Both the position numbers and the translations under genes were made by a program. From Gordonia sp. ABSL11-1 (GTDB lineage Bacteria; Actinomycetota; Actinomycetes; Mycobacteriales; Mycobacteriaceae), in NCBI RefSeq assembly GCF_030315685.1, contig NZ_JASXSI010000004.1:248001-312000 (forward strand): a DNA stretch of 64,000 nt, written 5' to 3'. Shown one piece after another: positions 9,009-16,836 of the stretch. Position 1 is the first letter of the stretch. Each line of letters begins with the position of its first letter. Below the pieces are notes generated by a model, which searched no databases, was not told the origin of the DNA, and saw only the letters and a list, made by a program, of their open reading frames with translations.

Positions 9009-9508
9009 TGCTGTCCTTTCGCAAGTTTCGCGGCGGGCGCGTCCGGCCTGCGGGCTGCGCAGGCCGGGTTGAGCGCCGTGTCGGCCGCGTCGACGAATCG
9101 GTTGAGGAGCCGGACCAGGGTGTGCAGTTCGTCGTCGGTCCACTCCGACATCGCATCCGCCATGGTCGAGCGCCTCATCTCACGCATCGCCGCGACCCGG
9201 GCGCGCCCGTCGTCGGTGATGACGAGAATGGTGGCCCGACCGTCGGCCGGATCGGCCTCCCGACGGACCAGACCGAGGTCGACGAGTTGCGCGACATGCC
9301 GACTGACGGTCGACGGGTCGGCGTTCATCGCCTCGGCGAGCTCGCGAGATCGCATGGACACACGTGCGAGTGGGAAGAGTGCCTTGAACGCGGCCGTCTC
9401 GAACTCACCTTCGGACGTCCGGAAGGTCGTGTGGACGGCCCGTTCCCGAATCCGCACGAACCGCATCAACGTGTCGAACAGGTCATCGATCGCGTCTTGA
9501 TCGAGCAC
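9005..9508 (-). CDS. MarR-family transcriptional regulator
   Basis: Winged-helix repressor, about 167 residues. The HTH is SRELAEAMNADPSTVSRHV and the wing is RREADPADGRATILVIT with the conserved DxR pattern. No ATG is available: GTG 9508 (GGTGGGA 6 bp upstream) is preferred over GTG 9520 and over a TTG at 9571 that lies inside the operator. It is first gene of a two-gene operon with the DHA2 pump and probably autoregulates through the repeats at 9551-9578. Confidence 0.85.
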   Translation of the reverse strand: MLDQDAIDDLFDTLMRFVRIRERAVHTTFRTSEGEFETAAFKALFPLARVSMRSRELAEAMNADPSTVSRHVAQLVDLGLVRREADPADGRATILVITDDGRARVAAMREMRRSTMADAMSEWTDDELHTLVRLLNRFVDAADTALNPACAARRPDAPAAKLAKGQQ

Positions 9509-9550
9509 CGGCAGTCCCACCTTCCCGACAGATGTCTTTACTTTCTCTTT

Positions 9551-9578
9551 GCAATTAGTTGTACGCTGCAATTAGTTG
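9551..9578. promoter_or_regulatory. candidate MarR operator, two direct repeats
   Basis: GCAATTAGTTG occurs twice, at 9551-9561 and 9568-9578, a 17-bp period. Each copy is itself near-palindromic (CAATTAGTTG). It lies between the divergent MarR-pump operon and allantoicase, and covers the region where the marR promoter must be. Confidence 0.5.
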
Positions 9579-9639
9579 CCGTGCGCAAGTATGCGTGCGG
9601 ATTCGTACAAAGGCAAACGACTACCTACGATCAGAACTC

Positions 9640-10674
9640 GTGACCCCGCAGCCGCCGAACACCCCGGGCAACCGTCCACATTTCACATCGATGCCCGACC
9701 TCGCCCTGCGCGACCTGGGTGGCGCGGTGGTCTGGACGAACGACGATCTCTTCGCCGAGGCGCAGAATCTGATCAAGACGCCGGCGGCGCAGTATCAGCC
9801 GGCGACGTTCGGGCACAAGGGTCAGGTGTACGACGGCTGGGAGACCCGCCGACGACGCGAGAGTGGTGTCGACCAGGCGATCGTGCGACTCGGGGCGCCC
9901 GGCGTCGTCTATGGGGTCGTCATCGACACGTCGTGGTTCAAGGGCAACTATCCACCGTTCATCTCGGTGGAGGCGGCCGCCGTCGAGGGCGTGGCCTCGG
10001 TCGGTCAGCTGCTCGACGACACCGAGTGGTTCCCCATCGTCGAGAAATCGGCAGTCGACGGCGACACCCGGAATCCGTTCAAGGTCGATGCCAAGAACCG
10101 CTTCACGCACGTCCGGCTGTCGATGTATCCCGACGGCGGCGTCGCCCGGTTCCGTGTGCACGGACGAGGCGTGCCCGACCCGCATTTCTTCCGTTACGGC
10201 CACTTCGACCTGGCCGCGCTCGAGAACGGCGGCCTGATCACCGCCTGCTCCAACATGTTCTACGGCTCACCCAACAACCTGCTGATGCCGGGACGTGCAC
10301 GGCACATGGGCGAGGGCTGGGAGACGTCGCGTCGGCGTGACTCGGGCAACGACTGGGTGCAGGTCCGGCTGGCCGGTCGCAGCACCGTGAGCCTGGTCGA
10401 ACTCGACACCAGCTATTTCCTCGGCAACGCACCCGGCTCCGCGACGGTCCGCGGCCGCGACGGCGAGAACGGTGACTGGTTCGACGTACTCGGTCGCACC
10501 GACCTGCAGCCGGACACGCGCCACCGCTTCGTCCTCGAGATGGACCGTCCGATGACCGAGGCCCGACTCGACATCTTCCCCGACGGGGGGATGGCCCGCT
10601 TCAAGCTCTACGGCACCCTCACCGATGACGCCGAGGCCGCACTTGTCGAGCAGTGGGAGCGCGGAGAGGCCTGA
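9640..10674 (+). CDS. alc: allantoicase
   Basis: Hydrolyses allantoate to ureidoglycolate and urea in purine catabolism. The product of 344 residues contains the two tandem allantoicase domains: first GHKGQVYDGWETRRRRESG and DTSWFKGN, second MGEGWETSRRRDSGNDW and DTSYFLGNAPG, each ending in a YPDGG or FPDGGMARF strand. The start is GTG 9640: a TACGAT -10 element lies 8 nt upstream with no ribosome site, so translation is probably leaderless. No allantoinase or uricase gene is nearby, so the rest of the pathway lies elsewhere. About 210 bp downstream show no gene. Confidence 0.88.
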   Translation: MTPQPPNTPGNRPHFTSMPDLALRDLGGAVVWTNDDLFAEAQNLIKTPAAQYQPATFGHKGQVYDGWETRRRRESGVDQAIVRLGAPGVVYGVVIDTSWFKGNYPPFISVEAAAVEGVASVGQLLDDTEWFPIVEKSAVDGDTRNPFKVDAKNRFTHVRLSMYPDGGVARFRVHGRGVPDPHFFRYGHFDLAALENGGLITACSNMFYGSPNNLLMPGRARHMGEGWETSRRRDSGNDWVQVRLAGRSTVSLVELDTSYFLGNAPGSATVRGRDGENGDWFDVLGRTDLQPDTRHRFVLEMDRPMTEARLDIFPDGGMARFKLYGTLTDDAEAALVEQWERGEA

Positions 10675-10885
10675 GCACGTCGAACTCGGGTTCGGGTCCG
10701 GGCCGGGAATCCGCCCCGGCAATGCGCTCGCACGGAGCGTGTGGATGTCGGCTCGACCGTCCGACCTGGGACTACGCAGATCCGCTGGGCGCATTTCGGG
10801 GGCGGTCACCACTTCCCGGGCGGCTTGTGGGCGCGTTCCCCCGGCCGGGGTCACGTTTCCGCCGGCCCCAGGGCGGCGCCGTGGC

Positions 10886-11344
10886 TCAGGCGACGCGTCC
10901 GCGAGCCGCGTCCAGTTGCGGCAGCACCTGCTCACGCACCCGCGACTCGGTGGCCGAACCGTCGATCGGCACGATGATGACGGCATCGGCGATCTCCGCG
11001 ACGTAGATGTCGCGGATCAGCGACACCAGACCGCGCGGTGTACCGATGTAGCGAATCGTCTCGGGCACATCGTCGTCGGACGCGGCCGGGTCCCCCGCCG
11101 CGGCCCGCGCCGACGCCGGATGCGGGGCGATGGCGGCCTCGACCTCGAGCGCGACGGAGAAATTGGCCTGGTCGTGCGTGCCGGACCGGAGCAGCGACCG
11201 CGCACGCTGCGCGTCACGCAGCGTGGATCGTCGGACGACGATCGGAAACGACTGTGCCACGGCGTCTCCGGCGATGGCGACCTGCAGACGCGGGCGTCCG
11301 ATGCTGATGGTGGCCGATGCCGGCGCGGCGAACTCGATGGTCAC
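10886..11344 (-). CDS. hypothetical protein resembling the C-terminal part of luciferase-like monooxygenases
   Basis: 152 residues, not firmly recognised. Its last third (RYIGTPRGLVSLIRDIY, then EIADAVIIVPIDG, then VREQVLPQL) follows the pattern that closes bacterial luciferase-like flavin monooxygenases (GTP..., ..ADG..L.P.., V.P.L). No N-terminal barrel is present, so it is a stand-alone tail domain or a relic. Its ATG overlaps the stop of the cysteine-desulfurase-like gene (ATGA), so it is the second gene of the SAM-IV-controlled operon and probably acts in sulfur metabolism. Confidence 0.55.
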   Translation of the reverse strand: MTIEFAAPASATISIGRPRLQVAIAGDAVAQSFPIVVRRSTLRDAQRARSLLRSGTHDQANFSVALEVEAAIAPHPASARAAAGDPAASDDDVPETIRYIGTPRGLVSLIRDIYVAEIADAVIIVPIDGSATESRVREQVLPQLDAARGRVA

Positions 11345-12696
11345 GCTGTCCTCGCTCTCGTCAGCCCGGTCAGGGCGTCGATGAGTCGGTCGATGTCGTC
11401 GGAGCAGGTGCCGAGCCCGAAGCTCGCGCGCACGGCCCCCTCGGGATGGCCCAATCGCTTCAACAACGGATGTGCGCAGAACTTCCCGTCCCGCACCCCG
11501 ATGCCCGCGACGGAGCTCAGGTGCTCGGCGACGGCCCTCGGCGCGAGCCCGTCGACGTCGAAGCCGGCAATGCCGACGCGGTCGGTCGAGTCGGCGAACA
11601 CCCGCAGGGCGGTGACGTCGGCGAGACCGGCCAGGCCGTCGTCGAGCCGGGCGGTCAGCTCCGCCTCGTGCAGGCCGATGGACTCGAACCCGATATCGGC
11701 GAGGGCCTCACAGGCCGCGGCGATCGCGATCGCACCGAGGACGTTCGGCGATCCGGCCTCATGGCGTGCCGGACCGGTGTGCCACGCGACGTCGGCGCCC
11801 GATTCGTCGTCGGTCCCGATGGCGACCTGCGCCGACGCACCGCCACCGGCCAGGTAGGGCGTGGCGACGTCAAGCCAGTCCGCGCGACCGACGAGAACTC
11901 CGGCACCGAACGGCGCGTACAGCTTGTGACCGGAGAAGACCAGGTAGTCGATGCCGTGCGAGACCATCGAGATCCGACGGTGGGCGACGAGTTGCGCCGC
12001 GTCGACCAGGATGCGGGCACCGTGCCGGTGGGCCACCGCAGCGAGTCGGCCGATCGGCAGCACCTCACCGGTGACGTTCGACGCCGCGGTCACCGCGAGG
12101 AGCGCGGCCGGCGACGACGCGAGTTCGGCCTCCAGCGCCACCAGGGTGTCCTCGATGGTGTCGCAAGCCTGCACGACCCGCACCCGCGACGAACCGCTCT
12201 GATCGGGCGCGCACCACGGCAGCAGGTTCGCATGATGCTCGATGTCGAGGACGACGACGTCGCCCCGAGTGGCGTGCGCGGCGAGATTGATCGCGTCGGT
12301 GGTGCCACGGGTGAACACGACGTTGTCGTCGACGCGGGCGCGGGCGAAGCGTCGGACGACCTCGCGTGCCGCCTCGTACCGACGTGTGGTGACCTGCGAC
12401 AGATGGCCGGCACCGCGGTGCACGCTTGCGTACTGGGCAAGCGAGCCCTGCACGACATCAGCCACCTCCGCCAATGCCGGTGCGCTCGCCGCGTAGTCGA
12501 GATTGGCGTACCGCACCGGCGGACCGGCTGCGCTCGGCACGCACTCGTCGGCGCCGACGACACGGGCGAGCGGCGCGATACGACGACGTCGGGCAGCCGA
12601 TTCGGTGGACGTCGCGAGGCCCGGACCGACGCAGGATTCGATGTGGCCGGCGTCGGTGCCGGATGCTTGCAACGGTGCTGAGAGAACAGCGGTCAT
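11341..12696 (-). CDS. cysteine desulfurase-like PLP enzyme (aminotransferase class V)
   Basis: 451 residues. The start is ATG 12696 with AGGAG upstream. It has the class V PLP fold: YANLDYAASAPA near the N-terminus, histidine-rich IEHHANLLPW, LVDAAQLVAHR, and the PLP-lysine site VFSGHKLYAPFGAGVLVG. The cysteine loop is present as GKFCAHPLLKRLG, as in group II desulfurases, so sulfur transfer from cysteine is plausible. About 80 residues before YANLDY have no match. Expression is under a SAM-IV riboswitch in its leader, which ties it to methionine/SAM and sulfur supply rather than Fe-S assembly; no suf or isc genes are adjacent. Confidence 0.8.
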   Translation of the reverse strand: MTAVLSAPLQASGTDAGHIESCVGPGLATSTESAARRRRIAPLARVVGADECVPSAAGPPVRYANLDYAASAPALAEVADVVQGSLAQYASVHRGAGHLSQVTTRRYEAAREVVRRFARARVDDNVVFTRGTTDAINLAAHATRGDVVVLDIEHHANLLPWCAPDQSGSSRVRVVQACDTIEDTLVALEAELASSPAALLAVTAASNVTGEVLPIGRLAAVAHRHGARILVDAAQLVAHRRISMVSHGIDYLVFSGHKLYAPFGAGVLVGRADWLDVATPYLAGGGASAQVAIGTDDESGADVAWHTGPARHEAGSPNVLGAIAIAAACEALADIGFESIGLHEAELTARLDDGLAGLADVTALRVFADSTDRVGIAGFDVDGLAPRAVAEHLSSVAGIGVRDGKFCAHPLLKRLGHPEGAVRASFGLGTCSDDIDRLIDALTGLTRARTA

Positions 12697-12709
12697 GACA
12701 AATACTCCT

Positions 12710-12828
12710 GTGGAATCCGCACTTGCCGTGATCACCTCGAACACGGCCGGGTCGTCACCCGGAGCACCCCACCGCGGAGGAGGGTTGCCGACCAGCGAGC
12801 CGGGGCTTGTCACTGGCACTCATGACCC
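12710..12828 (-). ncRNA. SAM-IV riboswitch
   Basis: The leader of the cysteine-desulfurase-like gene, read on the minus strand, starts GGGTCATGAGTGCCAG and continues with AAGCCCCGGC, GGCAACCCTC, CGCGGTGGGGTG and CCGGGTGACGACC, the conserved core order of the actinobacterial SAM-IV class. The 3' part (GGCAAGTGCGG) ends about 14 nt before the ATG, close to the AGGAG ribosome site, so control is probably at translation initiation: bound S-adenosylmethionine should lower expression of the operon. Confidence 0.85.
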
Positions 12829-12957
12829 GCATCAAGATTCACCCACGGCCGGCCGGGGTGTCAATTTTGATTCACCGTGCGCGAAACCCCCGGGGTGAAC
12901 GATCTCGAGGTGCCCGGCGGTCGACGCGCCGGGTGTGTCGGGCAGTAGCGTGGACGT

Positions 12958-14163
12958 GTGACCGCCGCCGACCGTGACTCGCTCGGATCGGCCGTGTTCG
13001 TGCTGTCACGGCCCTCCGGGACGGTGATCGCCGACGGTGTCGGGCGCCGCTTCGACGACGCCCGCGACGCCGCACAGGCACTCCGGGACGGCACGGTCCG
13101 GGCGGTTGTCGGCGCCCTGCCCTTCGACCTCGACGACACCGCGGCCCTGATGTCGGCGAGCACCCTGACACGGTCCGATCAGCCATGGCATGGGGTGCGC
13201 GGGCGGCCGCGGCGTGTCAGCGCGATGACGTCGCATCCCGATCCCGACGAGCACCGCGAACGGGTCGGCCGCGCCGTCGCGGAGATCGCCTCCGGTCGGC
13301 TCGAAAAGGTCGTGCTCGCCCGGTCCGTCGATCTCGGCGTCGAACCGGAGGTCGATGTCGGCGAGTTGATCGGCGCTCTCGCGCAGGGTAATTCGGAGAG
13401 CAATGCGTTCGCGGTGGAGCTGGGGGCCCTTCGTGACACTCCGCTGGCGCTCCGTTCCTCAGGGATCGGAGAGACACCCGAGCTCCGTTCCTCAGGGATC
13501 GGAGAGACACCCGATGACGGGGGCGCCGCACCGGGCTCGGCGTGGCTCCTCGGCGCGAGCCCGGAATCGTTGGTGCGCAAGCACGGTCGTGTGGTGACCT
13601 GTCAGCCGTACGCCGGTTCCGCTCCTCGATCGGCCGACACGGTCGCCGACCGTGCCGCCGCGGACGCACTGATGACGTCGACGAAGGACCTGAGCGAGCA
13701 CGCGTTCGTCGTCGATCATCTGCGAGACCGGCTGGGCCCGCTGTGTTCCGAGCTCGACGCCCCGACCACTCCGGAGCTCCGGTCGACCGGAGAGATCTGG
13801 CATCTGGCGACGCCGATCCGGGGAGTCCTGCGCGACGAGTCACTGACCGCCCTGGACCTCGCACTGCTGCTCACCCCGACGCCTGCGGTCGGCGGCACAC
13901 CCAGTATCACTGCCGCACAGTTCATCCGAGAGTTCGAGGGATGTCGCGGACTGTACGGTGGCGCGGTCGGCTGGTGCGACGATCAGGGCGACGGGGAGTG
14001 GATGGTCACCATCCGCTGCCTCGAACTGTCGGCCGATCGCCGACATCTGCGCACCTGGGCGGGCGGCGGCATCGTCGCGCAGTCCGATCCGCAGGCCGAG
14101 GTCGACGAGACCACGGCGAAGCTGCGGACGGTGTTCAACGCCCTCGGCCTGGAGCACGCATGA
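12958..14163 (+). CDS. entC: isochorismate synthase
   Basis: Converts chorismate to isochorismate for salicylate-type siderophores or menaquinone; cytoplasmic chorismate-binding family, 401 residues. Core motifs are GRLEKVVLARSVDL, WLLGASPESLVRKHGR, GSAPRS, IWHLATPIRGVL, LTPTPAVGGTP and the C-terminal YGGAVGW...IRCLE and WAGGGIVAQSDP. Start GTG 12958: TAGCGT lies 6 nt upstream, indicating a leaderless transcript. Residues about 157-186 (GALRDTP... to the second GIGETP) are not part of the family; they are encoded by an inserted repeat element that keeps the frame. The stop overlaps the next gene (ATGA). Confidence 0.88.
   Translation: MTAADRDSLGSAVFVLSRPSGTVIADGVGRRFDDARDAAQALRDGTVRAVVGALPFDLDDTAALMSASTLTRSDQPWHGVRGRPRRVSAMTSHPDPDEHRERVGRAVAEIASGRLEKVVLARSVDLGVEPEVDVGELIGALAQGNSESNAFAVELGALRDTPLALRSSGIGETPELRSSGIGETPDDGGAAPGSAWLLGASPESLVRKHGRVVTCQPYAGSAPRSADTVADRAAADALMTSTKDLSEHAFVVDHLRDRLGPLCSELDAPTTPELRSTGEIWHLATPIRGVLRDESLTALDLALLLTPTPAVGGTPSITAAQFIREFEGCRGLYGGAVGWCDDQGDGEWMVTIRCLELSADRRHLRTWAGGGIVAQSDPQAEVDETTAKLRTVFNALGLEHA
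13425..13514 (+). repeat. REP-like element inserted in-frame within isochorismate synthase
   Basis: Begins GGCCCTTCGTGAC and contains TTCCTCAGGGATC, then a perfect 33-bp direct duplication (13449-13481, 13482-13514) that encodes LRSSGIGETP(E/D) twice. The reverse complement of the intergenic element at 63192-63223 shows the same GGCCCTTCGTGAC...TCCTCAGGGA order, so this is a copy of a mobile or dispersed palindromic repeat that landed in a coding sequence. Confidence 0.8.
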
Positions 14164-15116
14164 CCGACGATTTCCTGATCGCGCGTAACCCGGAGGAGAA
14201 CTCGTCGCTGCCCTACATCGTGCGAATACCGCTCGGCGCCAACGGTATCGTGCTCAAGGTGCGGGACACGTGGCCGCGCACCACCAAGATCTACTGCCAC
14301 CGGGCCGAGACCTGGCCGCCGGACCCCGACATCGTCGAGACGCTTCCCGTGCGCAGTGTGGCGCGCCGTGGTGCCGCCATCGACCTGGTCCTCGAGCGAG
14401 GGCGCGAGAACCGGTCGCAGTTCGTCCTCACACGTGCTCGCGGGCGCGAGATGATCTTCTGGCAATCGCGGCGGACAGCCAAGCAGGCGCGGCCGAACGT
14501 CACGCTGCCGACGGCTCGGGCACACGGCCAGGTGCTCGAGATCGTGGTCGATTCGCAGGAACGCTACGCGTACGGGTTCACCCATCAGCAGACGTCGATC
14601 GAACGGCGGAAACTGCCCGCGGGTGACTACGGTGTCGTCGACGGCGACACCGTCATCGGAGCCGTCGAACGCAAATCGATCGATGACCTGAGCGCGGGGC
14701 TGACGTCGGGCAAGCTCACCTACCAACTCGCCGATCTCGCCGGCCTGCACCGGGCCGCGGTGGTGGTCGAGGCGCCGTACAGCGCGCTGTTCAAACGCGA
14801 GTACGTGGCGGGTGCCACGCTCGCCGAGGCCGTCGCCGAGGCGCAGGTCAGGTTCCCGCGGGTCCCGATCGTTTTCTGCGACAACAGGAAGATGGCCGAG
14901 GAGTGGACCTACCGGTGGCTCGGCGCGGTGTTGCACGAATGGCGGCTGTCTCAGCGCACCGACATCGTCGTCGCCGATCTCGAAGGCCCGTCGGCACATC
15001 CCGCCGAGATCCGTGCGTGGGCCGTCGCGCACGGGATCGAGGTCCCGGCCAAGGGCCGCATACCCGCTCGGGTACGTCAGGCGTGGGAGAAGCGCAACGA
15101 CCGAAGCGAAAGCTGA
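14160..15116 (+). CDS. ERCC4-domain nuclease fused to an Lsr2-type DNA-binding domain
   Basis: 318 residues, coupled by ATGA to isochorismate synthase. Central ERCC4 nuclease fold: IVVDSQERYAYGF, LPAGDYGVVDGD and the catalytic ERK motif (VERKSIDDL, E170-K172), as in XPF/Mus81-type nucleases. The C-terminus (AEIRAWAVAHGIEVPAKGR, then IPARVRQAWE) matches the Lsr2 C-terminal AT-hook-like DNA-binding fold (RGR-like KGR, IR.WA..NG). N-terminal about 110 residues are a beta-rich region with no match. A structure-selective or xenogeneic-DNA-directed nuclease is inferred. The coupling to isochorismate synthase is probably positional only. Confidence 0.8.
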   Translation: MTDDFLIARNPEENSSLPYIVRIPLGANGIVLKVRDTWPRTTKIYCHRAETWPPDPDIVETLPVRSVARRGAAIDLVLERGRENRSQFVLTRARGREMIFWQSRRTAKQARPNVTLPTARAHGQVLEIVVDSQERYAYGFTHQQTSIERRKLPAGDYGVVDGDTVIGAVERKSIDDLSAGLTSGKLTYQLADLAGLHRAAVVVEAPYSALFKREYVAGATLAEAVAEAQVRFPRVPIVFCDNRKMAEEWTYRWLGAVLHEWRLSQRTDIVVADLEGPSAHPAEIRAWAVAHGIEVPAKGRIPARVRQAWEKRNDRSES

Positions 15117-15157
15117 GGGCGCTCAGCGCGATTCGCCCCTTCGCGGCTTCGTCGCTG

Positions 15158-15191
15158 CGCTCCTCGCACCTCGGGGATCAGGCGAGGAGCG
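15158..15191. terminator. hairpin between convergent genes
   Basis: Perfect 10-bp arms (CGCTCCTCGC at 15158-15167, GCGAGGAGCG at 15182-15191) inside a repeat-rich 100-bp gap between the ERCC4-Lsr2 gene and metZ. Composition resembles the REP-like elements at 13425 and 63192. Confidence 0.5.
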
Positions 15192-15217
15192 AGCCTGCGA
15201 GCGTCCCGGAGGGCCGG

Positions 15218-16417
15218 CTACCCCAGCGCGCGATCGAGATCCGCGAGCAGGTCGTCGACACCTTCGAGTCCGACGGACAGGCGGACGACGGAGTCGGTGA
15301 CACCGATCGCTGCGCGTCCCTCCGGTCCCATCGCGCGGTGGGTGGTCGTCGCCGGATGCGTGATCAGCGACTTGGAGTCACCGAGGTTGTTGGAGATGTC
15401 CACGACCCGCAGGGCGTTGAGCACCTCGAAGGCACGCTTCTTGCCGTCGACGCCGTCGCGGTCGGCGATCTCGAAGGTGACCACGGTGCCCCCACCCGAC
15501 ATCTGCGACGTGGCCAGCTCGTACTGCGGATGTGACTGCAGGAACGGGTATTTCACCCAGCGCACCCGGTCGTCGGCCTCGAGGAACCCGGCGATCCGCA
15601 ACGCCGACGACACCGACGCGTCGAGGCGCAGGCGCATCGTCTCGAGGCCCTTGAGCATCGTCCACGCGTTGAACGGGCTCATCGCGGGGCCGGTGTGCCG
15701 CATCAGCGTCTGCACGGGTCCGTCGATGTACTCCTTGGTCCCGAGAACCGCGCCCCCCATCACGCGCCCCTGTCCGTCGATGTGCTTGGTGCCGGAGTAG
15801 ACGATGACGTCGGCACCCATGTCGAGCCCGCCCTGCAGGAGCGGAGTCGCAAAGACGTTGTCCAGCACCACCTGCGCACCCGCCGCATGTGCCAGCTCGG
15901 TCACCGCGCGGACGTCGACGAGGGTCTGCATCGGGTTCGACGGGGTCTCGAAGAACACCGCGGTGGTCGGCTTCGACAGCGCCGCCTCCCACTGATCGAG
16001 ATCCTCACCGTCGACGAAGACCGTCTCGACACCCCACCGGGGCAGGATCTCGTTGCACACCACGAAGCACGAGCCGAAGAGGCTGCGCGCTGCCACCAGA
16101 CGGTCGCCCGTCTTGAGCAGTGCGCCGAGCGCGACGAAGACCGCCGCCATCCCGCTCGCGGTGGCGAAGCACGCCTCGGCACCCTCGAGTTGACGCAGTC
16201 GTTCCTGGAACATCGCGACGGTCGGATTCCCGTAGCGGGAGTACACGAATCGCTCGTCCTCACCGGTGAAGGCGCGTTCGGCAGCCTCGGCCGAGTCGTA
16301 GACGTAACCGCTGGTCAGGTAGAGCGCCTCAGAGGTCTCGAAGAACCCCGAGCGGTCCAGCCCGGCGCGTACCGCGCGCGTATCCGGCGAAATCCCTTCG
16401 GGCAGTTGCCTGCTCAC
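15218..16417 (-). CDS. metZ: O-succinylhomoserine sulfhydrylase
   Basis: PLP enzyme of the Cys/Met metabolism family that makes homocysteine from O-succinylhomoserine and sulfide. 399 residues from GTG 16417, which overlaps the rhodanese stop (GTGA); an upstream ATG at 16450 is possible but longer than the family start. Key features are YSRYGNPTV, FATASGMAAVF, FFETPSNPM, VYSGTKHIDGQGRVMGG with the PLP lysine, and SLITHPATTTHRAM at the C-terminus. The protein closely follows M. tuberculosis MetZ (Rv0391), also next to a rhodanese gene; the rhodanese may supply or detoxify sulfane sulfur. Confidence 0.95.
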   Translation of the reverse strand: MSRQLPEGISPDTRAVRAGLDRSGFFETSEALYLTSGYVYDSAEAAERAFTGEDERFVYSRYGNPTVAMFQERLRQLEGAEACFATASGMAAVFVALGALLKTGDRLVAARSLFGSCFVVCNEILPRWGVETVFVDGEDLDQWEAALSKPTTAVFFETPSNPMQTLVDVRAVTELAHAAGAQVVLDNVFATPLLQGGLDMGADVIVYSGTKHIDGQGRVMGGAVLGTKEYIDGPVQTLMRHTGPAMSPFNAWTMLKGLETMRLRLDASVSSALRIAGFLEADDRVRWVKYPFLQSHPQYELATSQMSGGGTVVTFEIADRDGVDGKKRAFEVLNALRVVDISNNLGDSKSLITHPATTTHRAMGPEGRAAIGVTDSVVRLSVGLEGVDDLLADLDRALG

Positions 16418-16836
16418 GACTGCCGCCACGGAAGGTTGAGGGCACGCCATCCGCTGGTGCCACGATGGTCGTTCTCGTCGAGCCCACCCTCGAATCCGTC
16501 AAGCACGTTGTAGGCGGTGCCGATGCCGTCCGAGGTCGCCGCCTCCGCGGCCGCGATCGATCGATGACCGGACCGGCAGATGAAGATGACCTCGTTCTCG
16601 TCGGAGATACCGGCCTCACGGAGTTGCGCGGTGAACGCCTCGTTCGGGCGCCCGTCCGGGAAGGTGTTCCACTCGACGAACACCGTCCGCTTGCCGATGA
16701 CCTCGAGGTCGGGCACACCGACGAACGACCACTCGGCCCGCGTCCGACAGTCCACCAGGACCGTGTTCGGATCGTTCTCCAGCTTCTCCCACGCCTGCTG
16801 CGGCGTGAGGTCTCCCGAGTAGCTCACGACGTACAC
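16414..16836 (-). CDS. rhodanese-like sulfurtransferase (Rv0390 type)
   Basis: Single rhodanese domain of 140 residues. The active-site loop is ICRSGHRS with the catalytic cysteine, preceded by the VLVDCRTRAEW motif. It is coupled to metZ downstream (GTGA) and overlaps the upstream membrane-protein gene by 13 bp, so the three form one operon. It probably hands sulfane sulfur to or from the homocysteine-forming step, by context only. Confidence 0.9.
   Translation of the reverse strand: MYVVSYSGDLTPQQAWEKLENDPNTVLVDCRTRAEWSFVGVPDLEVIGKRTVFVEWNTFPDGRPNEAFTAQLREAGISDENEVIFICRSGHRSIAAAEAATSDGIGTAYNVLDGFEGGLDENDHRGTSGWRALNLPWRQS

Noticed and set aside
7635..9500. 600-codon plus-strand frame opposite the DHA2 pump and MarR genes
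   Set aside because: High-GC shadow: extreme His/Arg/Gln content, no start context, and the minus-strand genes are fully recognisable.
11600..12700. SufS in an iron-sulfur assembly operon
   Set aside because: No suf genes adjacent, and control by a SAM riboswitch points to sulfur amino-acid supply instead.
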